Positions 19,541 through 30,527 of a stretch of DNA of 64,000 nt are shown one piece after another. Numbering within the stretch: the first letter of the stretch is position 1; each line of letters starts with the position of its first letter. Source of the DNA: Epithemia pelagica (taxonomy: Eukaryota; Bacillariophyta; Bacillariophyceae; Surirellales; Surirellaceae); contig OX337230.1 in NCBI GenBank assembly GCA_946965045.2, positions 496,001-560,000 on the forward strand, written 5' to 3'. The translations under genes and the position numbers were made by a program. The notes below the pieces were generated by a model that was not told the origin of the DNA, did no database searches, and was given only the letters and a program-made list of their open reading frames with translations.

Positions 19541-19584
19541 TACAATGAACGTCCACCGCAAGAGTGTGTCTTGTGTCGCGAACA

Positions 19585-19821
19585 TGCGAGTATAGCTGGG
19601 GTAGCAAGCTTATACCCGGCAACAAGACTCATCAATCACGAATGATGAGCGACGTAGATGTGAACGAATGGATGGAATGACTCATCCAAAAGATATTGAA
19701 GAAAAGATCCAAGTGAATTTAGTGAGAATTTAGGACTAACATAATAGTGATTATCAGAATAAGTATCCTTTTACGGATTGCTCAATGGGAAAGAGACCGC
19801 CGTTCTTTTCCACTACTCGCA
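19585..19821 (+). repeat. 5' LTR of CoDi-like element (19.6-26.7 kb)
   Basis: 237-bp direct repeat of 26483-26719. The ends TGCGAG and CTCGCA are inverted copies of each other. GAACA target duplication on the left. Confidence 0.95.
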
Positions 19822-19835
19822 GGTTATGAGCCCAA
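19822..19835 (+). promoter_or_regulatory. Primer binding site, initiator tRNA-Met internal type
   Basis: GGTTATGAGCCCAA starts at the base after the 5' LTR. GGTTATGAGCCC is the complement of GGGCTCATAACC, the anticodon stem-loop of tRNA-Met. Copia-type elements prime from such a half tRNA. Confidence 0.8.
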
Positions 19836-19923
19836 GTATTACGCTGTAGAAGGTTTCCCAAGGTCGTACGGTGACAAGGAAGTGAGTGCTCTGGCAAGAT
19901 AGGACAGAGAGAAGGTGAGAACA

Positions 19924-21668
19924 ATGGCGCGAGCAGAAGACTCGGCAAATGTTTCACCCGCTTCAGGTGCAGCACCGGCTAACACGGGAGACGATGAGGA
20001 CTATCAAGACGCCTCAGCGGAAGATCAGACTGGAACCGACAATCGGGAATCCGACTTTGGATTCCGAGCACTCGACGAAACGCTTCAGGGTCTTAATGAG
20101 AGAGGACAGAGAAGAACAAGCGATGAAAACAATTCGGATAAGAGGTCAAAGAGCAATGACTACCCGTTAGATACAGATACCCAATTCATGGTTGGGGGAC
20201 TGGCAGTTGAACTGGTGGAACCAGGTTCAAGGGGATATGGTGTCGCGGATCAAGGACCTCTATATCGGAAAGAGAACAGGGAGAAAATGTCCTCGGAGAA
20301 GAAGCAAGATCTCTTCAAGGAGGCCGTGAAGACATCGTAAACAAAATATATACTTTCACGAGTATGAGTTTGACCGATGAAAAGAAATTGGATGAGTGTT
20401 ACAACACTTCCATCATGATTTCCAAGACCAAGGACACGCATATGGTATACGATATGCATGACGTGTTCACAATTGTGTTCCCCAAGTCGAAGGGATCCCG
20501 GAGTATCGAGTCTCGTACTGTAGATCTATATTTAAATTATGAGGAAGTTACTCCCGATGAAGTTGCAGCAAGTTGTGAATGGTATCGCCGCTGGACCAAG
20601 AAGGATTGGTACCGGGAGAATTTGGTACTAACCTACAAGCATCTGGAAAATAACATGACTCAAAGTCTGTTTGAAAAATGCTACAAACAGTTTGAGACTT
20701 ACCCTACCATTCAACAAGGGGGTCCTCTGCTCTTCGTCATTATGATGAACATCCTGGCTTCAAGTTCGGAAGCCGCTATTGATCACTTGAAAGATTTGGT
20801 TAAGAATTTGAAGATTAATGAGTTTCAAGGTGAAAATGTTCTTCGTGTTGTAAGTTTGATCCGTGGTGCACACAAGCGCTTGAAATGGGTCAAGAAAGTT
20901 CCAGAGCGCTTTAATCAGCAAGTGCTAAAGGTCATGCAAACTTCATCCGTTGGCAAATTTAACTCTTACTTCCGCTATATCGAGCAAACTTACACAATGG
21001 CACGGGACATTGGTAAACTTCAAGGGGATCCTGATGACACTGGTGGTTTGGAAGTTGATGTTTTACTTCGCTTAGCCGAAACTAAGTATAATGAATTATG
21101 CAGCAGCAATGACTGGCACGGTTCTAAAACGAAGGGAAAGAACTCCGTGTTCAATGCCCAAGAAGATGCCAAGAAAGCTGCCAATACTGCCTCTTCGGGC
21201 AATGGCAAGCCCCGACCAATTTGTTGGAATTGTGGAAAGCCGGGACATACGGCACCGAAGTGCACGGAACCCCGAAACGAACAGAAGATTGCTGCGAACA
21301 AAGAGAAGTTTGGTTCTAAGAAGGCAGCCAATGGGACGAGTTCCTCAAATTCTGGAGCAGGTGGTGCATCCAGAAAGTGGGCGCCTCCAAAGTCGGACGA
21401 GCGAAATCGATGCGTGATTGATGGAAAACATATGTTCTTCAACCATCGCACGCACCGCTGGGTTCCGGATCGGACGCATTCTTCCAACCAAGACGCAAGT
21501 GCTCATGCCGCACGAGCCGACAACGCCAGCACGACCAGCACGCTCACTGGAGCGACTGGTACTGTGGCTGGTTCTACTGTCAATCGCGCTGAGCTCGATG
21601 CTGCAGTCGCAAACGTGGCACGCTCCGTCGATCAGTCGCTCCACAGTCTCGTGGAGCATTTCTCCTGA
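19924..21668 (+). pseudogene. Gag of CoDi-like element, one frameshift
   Basis: The ATG at 19924 opens an acidic N-terminal part that stops at 20340. The second part is open from before 20331 in another phase and runs to a TGA at 21666-21668. The sense runs on if one base is missing near 20325, so gag was probably a single frame. The capsid-like region (VTPDEVAASCEWYRRWTKKD onward) is followed by a CCHC zinc knuckle, CWNCGKPGHTAPKC, near 21223-21264, for binding the genomic RNA. Bases 20519-21185 have a 99.5% identical copy at 4402-5068. An ATG at 20364 could still start a shortened Gag with capsid and zinc knuckle. Confidence 0.85.
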
Positions 21669-24600
21669 TGGGGTGGCCGCTGGGTGGCGTCTTTGGACGG
21701 TCCATCTGGTGTAGGCCGACCCTATCATCGCTATGGTCCCAGGAGGGAAACCTGGGTGACCTCTATCTTCTCATCCTTACTCGACTGTGCGCTCATGAGG
21801 GGGATGGGGGACCTATTTTGGCTTTATCTGCCGTGGTTATTCCTACTGTATCTCGCCTTGTTCATAGGCCTTTGTTGTGCCATGAGCTTGGTCGAGCAAG
21901 ACTCCAAGTCCGGAGCCACAGCTGCTCATGCTGTGAGCACTCCACCAAGACCGCCGAAACCTTGTTTGAGACAATCGGTACGCTCCTATGGCCTCAAAAT
22001 GAAAGCAAGACGTCGGGTTCATCGTGTGATCTGGCGAAACAACCGTCCCTGTCTTTGGTACAACACGGACGACTGGGACAACTGGACCAACCCGAGAACG
22101 TCGTCTCCAGAGGGAGCGACAAACGACACGACGAAGATTCTTCGAGACCAAATCTTTGGTGGATTGTCGCTTTGGAGTTTGGCCCTGAAGGACGATTCCT
22201 TGCTACCACAAGTCGATCCAGTTCGTCAGTGGCAGACAATCAAATTGTTGAGTCATGGGGCGTGGCTTGGAGCTGACCTTACAAGACAAAAGACCCCTTG
22301 GAAACTGATGTTGCGACAAAGCATGGTTGCAGCAGCCAATTTTGGACAACTGAAAAGTTTTCAAGCCGTCACTGTCCCGTTGGACCAGGTTGATTGTTCT
22401 GGTTTGGCGAATTGTCACGTCGCATGACGGTGTACATGAGCCAACGAGAACAAGATTTGCTTCCCATTGTGATCGATTCCGGAGCGTCCAAATCGTTAAC
22501 GCCAAATCTCCAAGACTTCGTCGGACCAATTCAACCAGCCGAAATCTCATCGTTGAATGGATTGTCTGGAACGACAGCAGTCCGAGGTTTTGGCACGGTC
22601 CAATGGATGGTTAGAGACGTTATGGGGGTAGCTCGAACGATCAAGACGAAAGCATACTACGTACCAGAAGCCTCGATTCGCTTGTTCAGCCCGCAAACGT
22701 TCTTTCAAGAGCAGCAAGCTGAAAAACTGGTACTCGACCACAAGAAAACGCAGTTGCAAGTCCCGGATGGGACATGGTTAGAATTTCCATATAACGCCGG
22801 TAGTAATCTTCCCTTTATGCTCACAGGGAATGTGAATCAAATGGGACCTACCTTCGAAGATGCAACGATGCTGGGTGATGGATATTCCGTCAAGTCGGCC
22901 TTGTCCACGGCAAATCACAGTAGATTGATGAATGTGGCCGACGAGACTAACCAGAACTTAACGGCATCGCAAAGGGAGCTCTTGCTGTGGCACTGGAAGC
23001 TTGGCCATGCCAACATGCAATGGATTCAGACGCTCTGTCGAGATCCAAAAGCAAACAGTCGATGGTTAGTGCTGGAGACAAAAGAAGCAAAGACAACAAG
23101 TTGCGTCATACCTTTATGCGCAGCTTGTATGCTCGGGAAGCAACATCGTCGGACGCCTCATTCGAATCACGGTGGATTGGTGGATGGGAAAGACAGTATG
23201 CTCAAGAGGGAGCACCTTCAACCAGGAGATTGTGTTTCGATTGATCAATACGAATCAACGATTCGTGGCCGTCTTCCGCACACGTATGGAAAAGAGAGGA
23301 CCGAAGAACAGTATCGAGGGGGAACTCTGTTTGTCGACCATGCCTCTGGCATGATCTTCTTGGCGAACCAAGTGTCCCTTCGAGTTGGTGAGACGATCAG
23401 CTCAAAGAAGAAGTTTGAGCGGTTCGCGGAGGAATACGGTGTCAAGATACGAGAGTACCGCGCCGATAATGCGCCGTTTGGCCGAGAAGAATTTTTGAAC
23501 CACGTACACGGAAGTGGTCAACGTATCAGCTTCTCAGGCGTTGGGGCACATCACCAGAATGGAGTCGCGGAAAGGGCAGTAAAGACCACGATGTCTTGGG
23601 CCCGTACTATGTTACTACACGCGACCATTCACTGGCCTGAGCAAATGCATTTGCATCTTTGGCTCTTTGCTGTTGAGCACGCCGTCTGGCTCTGGAACCA
23701 CCTTCCGAATCGCCGGACGAACATCGCTCCCCTCGAAATCTTCTCTGGCATCACATTCTCCGATTTTCACCACCTTCAGCGGAGTCATGTATGGGGATGT
23801 CCTGTGTATGTCCTGGATCCCAAGAAGTTGCCTAAATGGCAAGCCAAGGCACGACGTGGTCAGTTTCTTGGGATTTCGCCCGACCATTCTACTACTGTTG
23901 GTCGTATACTCAATCTTCGCTCGGGATTCATCAGCTCACAGTATCATGTGGTCTACGATGATTTATTCTCTACGGTCCCTAATGCCGATTCTGGCGGGCT
24001 CTTAGATGAGCCAAATTTGAACGGTGACTTTTGGCAACGCCTGCTAGCGGCGGGCACTGAATCTAACCTGCCTGACGAAGATGATGATGATGGTAATTTG
24101 GAGCTTGGCGACGAGTGGATGACCGATTCTGAGATTGCGGAACGGCATGCCCGACGTCAGTCACGTCCTCCTCGTCCATTGCCCACTCCACCTTTACCCA
24201 TTGTTCCTGTTCCAACGTCTGTTGACGGGGGGAGAGGCCGAGCTACAAGGAACCATGTTCGATTCCAACCTCCACTGGAACAGCCAACAGAGCAAGGGCA
24301 AGGACCAGAACCACCTGCAGAACCCGGTGAATTGTCAAGTCAAGATCAAACAGGTGGATTGTTACCTCCAGATGGAGCTCCAAATAGTGAATTGTTGCCT
24401 CCAGAGGGAGAAGCCGACGAGGAAGAACATGAGATCGTTTTTGAAGACGACTCAGACGATGACAGCACGACAAGACAAGAAGAGATTGAACGCCGTAATA
24501 GGCATTTTGCCGAACCCGATCCAGAATCACATGGGAGAGGCAAAAGAGAACGTCGTCCCAATCGTCACTTGTTCGATGAGCGATTGTGGGCATCGACTGC

Positions 24601-26457
24601 TTACTTTCCTCGAGGGTCAACAAGGCCAAAGCAAAAAGTGAGACGAGAACTGTTGAATGCACAGTTCCTCCAATCTCTTACCTGGGACACTCTGACCAGC
24701 GCAATCGCGTCGAAATCCAAAGACCTATTGGCAATGGACCTGTGGCTGGATCGTCATACAGATCCGGACACACGCTGGATTGAAGAGATGCATCCTATGG
24801 CATTGGCAACCAAGGCCGATGCTGCAGACAATTTCTCATGGGAACAAGCCATGAACGGTCCTGACAAAGACGGGTACTGGGAGGCTTGCAAGAAAGAATA
24901 GAACACGCTTCATGAGAAGATGAAAGCATGGGAAGTCGTGGCAAGAGAGACATGGATGAATGTCTTACCTGGCACGTGGGCGTTCAAGTGCAAACGGTAT
25001 CCCGATGGATCCGTACGCAAATTGAAAGCACGGTTTTGTGCACGGGGGGACAAACAAGTCGAAGGAGTCGATTTCTTTGACACGTTTGCACCCGTTGGGA
25101 ATTGGACGACTGTGCGCCTAATGATGATTCTTTCCATCATTTTGAATCTGTCCACGGTACAAGTTGATTACACGGCAGCATTTGTACATGCGCCGATTGA
25201 CAAGGATCCCAATTGGGACAAGATGACAGAAGAAGAACAAAAGAAAAGTGGCGTGTATGTTGAGATGCCGAGAGGGTTTGCGCAACCAGGGAAAGTCTTG
25301 AAACTTACTCGATCGTTGTATGGCCTAAAGCAGGCACCACGCAACTTCTTCCTTCATCTGAAAAGCAAATTGGAACAAGTCGGACTCAAATCGCAGGAAC
25401 ACATTGACCCGTGTCTGTTCATGTCCGACAAAATAATCGTGCTGGTCTATGTGGACGACACATTGATTTACAGCCCCAAACGCGAGTGGATTGATGAGTT
25501 TCTTGGGAAACTCCAGAATCAACAGAACGTGACACTCGAGATCGAAGACAGTGTAGCCGGATTTCTCGGCGTACACATTGAACGCAACAATAGTGATGGC
25601 ACTATCACGTTGACGCAGAAAGGCCTGATCAAGCGAATTGTAGAGGCGCTCCACATTGGAGACAAACCCATGAAACGGACACCAGCATCGAAGGATCCTC
25701 TGGTGGCAAACAAAAATGGGACTCCAGCACAGTGCAAATTCAGCTATCCAAGTGTCATTGGAATGCTGCAATACTTGCAAGCACATTCAAGACCCGACAT
25801 CACATATGCCGTCAGTCAATGTGCACGATACACCCATGATCCTAAGACAACACACGAAGAAGCGTTAGAGAGGATCGGGCAATACTTGAAAGGGACAATG
25901 GAGAAAGGGCTCATTCTCCGTCCAACTTACGACAATCTCAACGTTGATTGTTACGTCGATGCAGACTTTGCGGGTCTGTGGCCACATGAGGATAAGATGG
26001 ATCCGTCATGTGTCAAGAGCCGAACTGGGTTTGCCATCTGCATCGCAAACTGTCCAGTGATTTGGCAAAGTAAGTTGCAGTCGGATATTGCAACGTCAAC
26101 AATGGAGGCGGAATACACAGCGCTCAGTGTGGCGATGAAATCTGTGTTGCCTCTTCTGGAACTTCTGAAAACTGTGGCACGAGGTGTCGGCATGACAGAA
26201 GATCAGAGCACGAAGTTCAAGACCACAGTGTGGGAAGATAACAATGGTGCCCTGACGCTCGCGAAATGGAGCCGGGCAGGTTCACACCAAGATCAAAGTT
26301 CTATGCGATTCGAATGCACTGGTTTCGATCGCACTTAAAGCCGAATCGAGTCACGGTTGAAAAGATCGAGACATCGAAACAACGTGCAGACATCTTGACA
26401 AAGGGTCTGACGAAAGATACATTTGAAACAATTCGGAAGCTACTGTGTGGATGGTAG
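21669..26457 (+). pseudogene. Pol of CoDi-like element: membrane segment, protease, integrase, RT, RNase H
   Basis: The frame continues in phase with Gag after the TGA at 21666. Around 21805-21890 it encodes a strongly hydrophobic stretch (LFWLYLPWLFLLYLALFIGL). The frame ends at 22427; the sense shifts by one base near 22413 into the 22394-24901 frame. That holds protease IVIDSGAS (22469-22492), the integrase zinc region (HWKLGHAN, CAACMLGK), the integrase triad (SIDQYES, YRADNAPF, NGVAERA) and an acidic/proline linker. A TAG at 24899-24901 interrupts it before RT (LVYVDDTLIYS) and RNase H (CYVDADF, MEAEYTAL, WEDNNGAL). A one-base loss in an A run near 26265 moves the last 63 codons (to 26457) to another phase. 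Each break alone would stop Pol synthesis. Confidence 0.85.
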
Positions 26458-26473
26458 CCGAGATATTGCGCTT

Positions 26474-26482
26474 GAGAGGGAG
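26474..26482 (+). promoter_or_regulatory. Polypurine tract
   Basis: GAGAGGGAG directly precedes the 3' LTR and should prime plus-strand DNA. The second CoDi-like element has AAGAGGGAG in the same place. Confidence 0.75.
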
Positions 26483-26719
26483 TGCGAGTATAGCTGGGGT
26501 AGCAAGCTTATACCCGGCAACAAGACTCATCAATCACGAATGATGAGCGACGTAGATGTGAACGAATGGATGGAATGACTCATCCAAAAGATATTGAAGA
26601 AAAGATCCAAGTGAATTTAGTGAGAATTTAGGACTAACATAATAGTGATTATCAGAATAAGTATCCTTTTACGGATTGCTCAATGGGAAAGAGACCGCCG
26701 TTCTTTTCCACTACTCGCA
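26483..26719 (+). repeat. 3' LTR of CoDi-like element (19.6-26.7 kb)
   Basis: Copy of 19585-19821 with no difference that I can see. Followed by GAACA, the target duplication. Confidence 0.95.
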
Positions 26720-26724
26720 GAACA

Positions 26725-27238
26725 CTTGTACTGCAGTAGTCTTCGCGCCTGTATGCCATCATACACAGACAATGCTTGGAGCCCGTGCCGTGTCATGTAC
26801 CGGCAAGCGATTTTCCGGCGACTTGTGCAAGCCAAACGGACTTCGAAAGCTTCTTTTCAAACTCGGAAACGCTTTGCCCTGCTTATAAGGGTTGTAGGTT
26901 GACTTCTTGTTTGCATGCCAAGGAGCACGATTTCTTCACAAAAGAAGTTGTATCCGTTAAACTCGCGTGCGATGCCGAGATGAAAAAGAAACCGTTTCCT
27001 TAAATTTCTCTAAAGTAACACGCAGGCGGACGCGTGCACATCAAATTCCAATCCGAAAACATACCGATATTCGAAACTTGGCACGACCAAACCGCCGAGG
27101 TCACCCACAACAGGCACAGTCGAACGGACAGACAGACCGAGCCATTGCATTTGGCATCTTCAATCTCGATGCAAACATCGGAAGGCCAGAAAATAATCGC
27201 CGGGGGAAAGCGGGAAGTCTTCTCGTCCTAACGAATAC
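26725..27238. other. Intergenic; presumed promoter of the oxygenase-like gene
   Basis: Host flank of the CoDi-like insertion. No convincing coding frame on either strand and no repeat seen. Confidence 0.5.
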
Positions 27239-29251
27239 ATGGAAGCAAACCCACTCAGCGTGACGAATTCTATCCAAGATGCCGCCGAACAAGTTCTATC
27301 ACATTCTTTTGCCGTGTATCGAGTCGAGGAGGCCACTGCCATCAAAATCAGAGCCGCTCACCGAGCTGCCGTAGGATTTTTCAATGGTACAACAGGAAAA
27401 GGGCCGGATGCCGTGCTAAGTGATATAAAACACATTCGCAGCAAACCAGCGAATCTTATTGAAGATTATCAATGCGTCAAGGACGGAAACTTGTACGGGT
27501 ATAATCTACCCCTTCCAAGCAAAGAACTCTTTCGGACATGGTATGACTGCAATGCCCAAGAGAAAGGCGATGAAGAGCAGCAGCTAAAATACTTTATAGG
27601 CCAACAGCTCTGGCCATCAGACGATTTCTGTGAAGCCTCTTTTCATCTCGCAAAGGATCTTCATCGGTTGTTGTCGGAATGTCTTGGGCAAATACAGTCT
27701 CTACAAAGGAACAACAGGTTTTGTGCTGTTGGAGTCGGTGAGGAAGAAGCCGGTGAAAGCATCGTTTCATCCTATTTGGGTTCCGTCGATGATCATAAAA
27801 GACAACGAACTCCCATTGATTCACCGCCGCCAAAACGTTTGCGTTCGAAACTGGGTGCCATTCCAGTGTATGATGGGAATGGCAGAGGCGAAGAGAAGAA
27901 CAGATCGACGAGGCCATTCTTTCATCCAAGCAAGTGCCCTCTAGACTATTTTTTCTACCACAACAGACTTCCGAACCTAATCAATTGCAGTGAGCATGTC
28001 GATCGAGGGGCTCTCGTGGTTGTTTGTCTCACCAGTGTTCCAGGGCTGGAGGTTTTGTCGCCCTCGACATCATCTTTTTATTGCCCGGAAGCTTTGGTGC
28101 ACAATGAAAATTTGTACCGAGAACGAACTGAAAATGATTGCTGTCCTAATTTAGCATGCATCATGGCTGGGGATCAATTGAGTTGACTTTTGCCCGCTTC
28201 GAACCCTCCAAGTGCCTGCGTCCACCGAGTCCGAAATCCATTGCGGCGGGAGGAAAGGATGCAGCAAAAGATGATGGGAATTGCACATCATGGGGAGAAA
28301 TACAATGATAATTTGTCCCATGAAAAATACACAACAAATCAAAGAAAAATCTCACCAAAATCTCCGACGTCTGGAATGATTTCTGATGTCGCTCGATTAC
28401 ATACAAGCAATCAGTCGTTGCTAGATGAAGATTCTGATTCCGAAAGAAACAATAATGGTCTTAAACAAGTTACCGAAACAGCTTCTGGAGCTAAGAGCTG
28501 CACGAATGAATATCTTGAGCACTTTGAGGAAAGGATGCAGCAAAAGATGATGGGAATTGCGCATTATGGTGAGAAAAACTATGATGCAACAAATTCTTCG
28601 ACAGATAATGATAAAAATCAGAAGACTTCTTTGACTTATTCCTGTGATCACGGGACGTTGAACCACGACCCCACCAACTGTCTCAATCGTTCATTGATAT
28701 TGGAATCTACTACTACAACATTGCCAGCATCTCCACCAAATATAACAACGTTAGAAAAACTACATCAAACGCCAATGGCTATAGCTGGTCAACGCAACAA
28801 TTGTCCTCCTACACCGATGCTTCCCGGAGCATATAGGCTCGGTGGAGGAGGACTCAACGAACCTGATATTGAAGACTCTCGTCGTGAAAGCGATGATGCA
28901 ACAGTCATTCCTGTCAATGAGTACTACGCTTGAGCAAAGAATAATAGTAGCTTTGGACAGGATGAGGCAATTACTGCACATGTTGTCGACGAAAAAGCGG
29001 AGCAGGAGAGAGAAAAACAAATGCATGATGCTCTTAAAGAACTGGAAGAGCTTCACCATCATGAAATGGAGCTAGAAAATCAAGTGAAAGAGCTTCAAGA
29101 GTTCCAGAAGCAGATGCAAAAGAACACCAAAACCTGCGGATGTGAAAGGGCTGCTCTTATTGGTCTTGCAATGTGCGCATGTTTTTTGTTTGGATCTGTG
29201 CTTATTTTTCTGCTGTGTTCTAAATATTACTATCCTCAAAAACAAACATGA
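27239..29251 (+). pseudogene. 2-oxoglutarate oxygenase-like protein fused in phase to a tail-anchored coiled-coil protein; two internal TGA
   Basis: From the ATG at 27239 one reading phase stays open to a stop at 29249-29251 (671 codons including stop), interrupted by TGA at 28184-28186 and 28931-28933. The first part resembles isopenicillin-N-synthase-like Fe(II)/2-oxoglutarate oxygenases: EHVDRG (H253, D255) gives two iron ligands, VPGLEVL follows, and after the first TGA ACVHRVRN supplies the expected distal histidine (codon 329). The protein then runs straight into a different module, without the usual end of the fold: a segment EERMQQKMMGIAHHGEK that recurs (EERMQQKMMGIAHYGEK) about 275 bp later, an acidic S/N-rich region, a coiled coil (KELEELHHHEMELENQVKEL) and one membrane helix near the end (ALIGLAMCACFLFGSVLIFL). 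Either a fusion gene decayed by two nonsense changes, or readthrough. The first stop alone would remove an iron ligand. Confidence 0.65.
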
Positions 29252-29535
29252 TTCCGTCTCATTCATCCCATCAAAGGATATCCCCGACCCATTATCCTCC
29301 TTCATGTGACATATGTCAAGGTACTTCAAAATCCTGACCAAGTGTTTGAAAGTCAATAAACCGATCAGATTGAAACAAAAGTACATACTGTATGTACATC
29401 AGCAATGATATAGAACCTTTAAAAAAAAAAGAACTTTGATAGGCAAAAACACAAGAGGAAACATAACTAAAATAGCTTGTGTCTTTTTCTTGGAAAGACA
29501 ACAATTGTTTATTATTATCATTACTAATATTATTA

Positions 29536-30176
29536 TCACCAAACAATATCCAATTTTTCTAAAAATTGATCACCACCAGCAATTAATAAGATCTCATTCT
29601 CCTTCTTCTTTTCATTATCATCATCATCACCATTATCCATAGAAGAAGTAGGGTTCTTCTGCTGTAATTGTAAAGCAATTAATTGTCTCCAATCACTATA
29701 TGAGTTCAATTGTGGTAAAAATGACCATTGACGACTTTGAGAATTATATACTTCGCATATAGATTTAATTCCCATACCACCAGCAACAATCATATGATAT
29801 GTATTCATTGAATGACCAATCGTAGCCGAACCAAAGTAATGACGTGCTATATTCATATTCGGTATTGTCTTCCACTGTAATGTTGCCATATCCAATATAT
29901 CAACAGTATTCAATGGTCCGGATGTATGATACCCACCAGCTGCTATGATACGTGCATCACCAACAATACTTACAGATAGACAATCACGTGGTGTTGGCAT
30001 AGATGGTAAATCTGTCCATTGGTTGTTGATCGTGTCAAACATTTCAATTGTTGATAGATTCCCTTGATTTGGATTATAACCACCTAATACGACAACTTTT
30101 TTTTATAAACAACTGCAGCAAATTGATATCTTCCCTCTGACATCGGGGGTAAAGACCGCGACTTGAAAAGCTGCCA
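29536..30176 (-). pseudogene. Kelch-repeat protein, truncated and frameshifted
   Basis: Read on the minus strand the sequence gives successive Kelch blades: GRYQFAAVVY, then VVVLGGYNPNQ, WTDLPSMPTPRD, IIAAGGYHTSG, WKTIPNMNIAR, IVAGGMGI and WSFLPQL, ending ILLIAGGDQFLEK with a stop at 29536. Kelch blades build a beta-propeller that binds partner proteins. The frame breaks in a run of eight A on the minus strand (plus 30097-30104); nine would keep it open. Upstream of about 30176 the similarity stops, so the 5' part of the gene is missing, apparently replaced by unrelated repeat-rich DNA. An ATG at 30143 is in phase with the first part but falls inside a blade. The A-run break could be a sequencing error, the truncation not. 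Confidence 0.75.
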
Positions 30177-30378
30177 ACTACTCTGTCTTAATTTTTGTTT
30201 TGATTTGTCCCCCTTGGATTTCATCGTATCCGAATGCTAAACAACAACAACAACAAGAACAACAAGAACGAATCGGCACCGTGTTTCTTGTGGTGGTGGT
30301 GGTGTATCGGAGTGCCATGACGTTGGTGTGTTCCCGTCGCGGTCGTTTTTCGAATGTGGGGGGACCGGATCCAAGGGG

Positions 30379-30400
30379 TTGTGTGTGTGTGTGTGTGTAT
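30379..30400. repeat. GT microsatellite
   Basis: Short (GT)n run left of the tandem array, followed by a palindromic ACACATGTGT stretch. Confidence 0.7.
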
Positions 30401-30527
30401 GGACCACACATACACATGTGTATATATGTGGTGGTGGTGAGGATGATTTCACCGCAGCCACAGAATGACACACAATGGTGTGTGAATTCGCATGGTACTT
30501 GGAGTGGTGCATGTGGTGGTACGTACC

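Larger units (their letters stand above)
19585..26719 (+). mobile_element. CoDi-like copia retrotransposon, plus strand, recently inserted but broken
   Basis: The LTRs (19585-19821 and 26483-26719, 237 bp each) begin TGCGAG, end CTCGCA and appear identical. The target duplication GAACA is at 19580-19584 and 26720-26724. GGTTATGAGCCC after the 5' LTR complements the anticodon arm of initiator tRNA-Met, the half-tRNA primer site used by copia-type elements. GAGAGGGAG precedes the 3' LTR. The internal order is Gag, a membrane-segment region, protease, integrase, RT, RNase H. The coding sequence carries a frameshift in gag, a TGA at the Gag/Pol border, a frameshift before protease, a TAG before RT and a frameshift near the end. 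Identical LTRs with so many breaks suggest copying from a defective template, or sequencing errors. Confidence 0.95.

Noticed and set aside
28184-28933. Selenocysteine reading of the two TGA codons
   Set aside because: The contexts do not match any selenoprotein I know, and I can see no SECIS element by eye. Nonsense mutation or readthrough is simpler; mentioned only as something to test.
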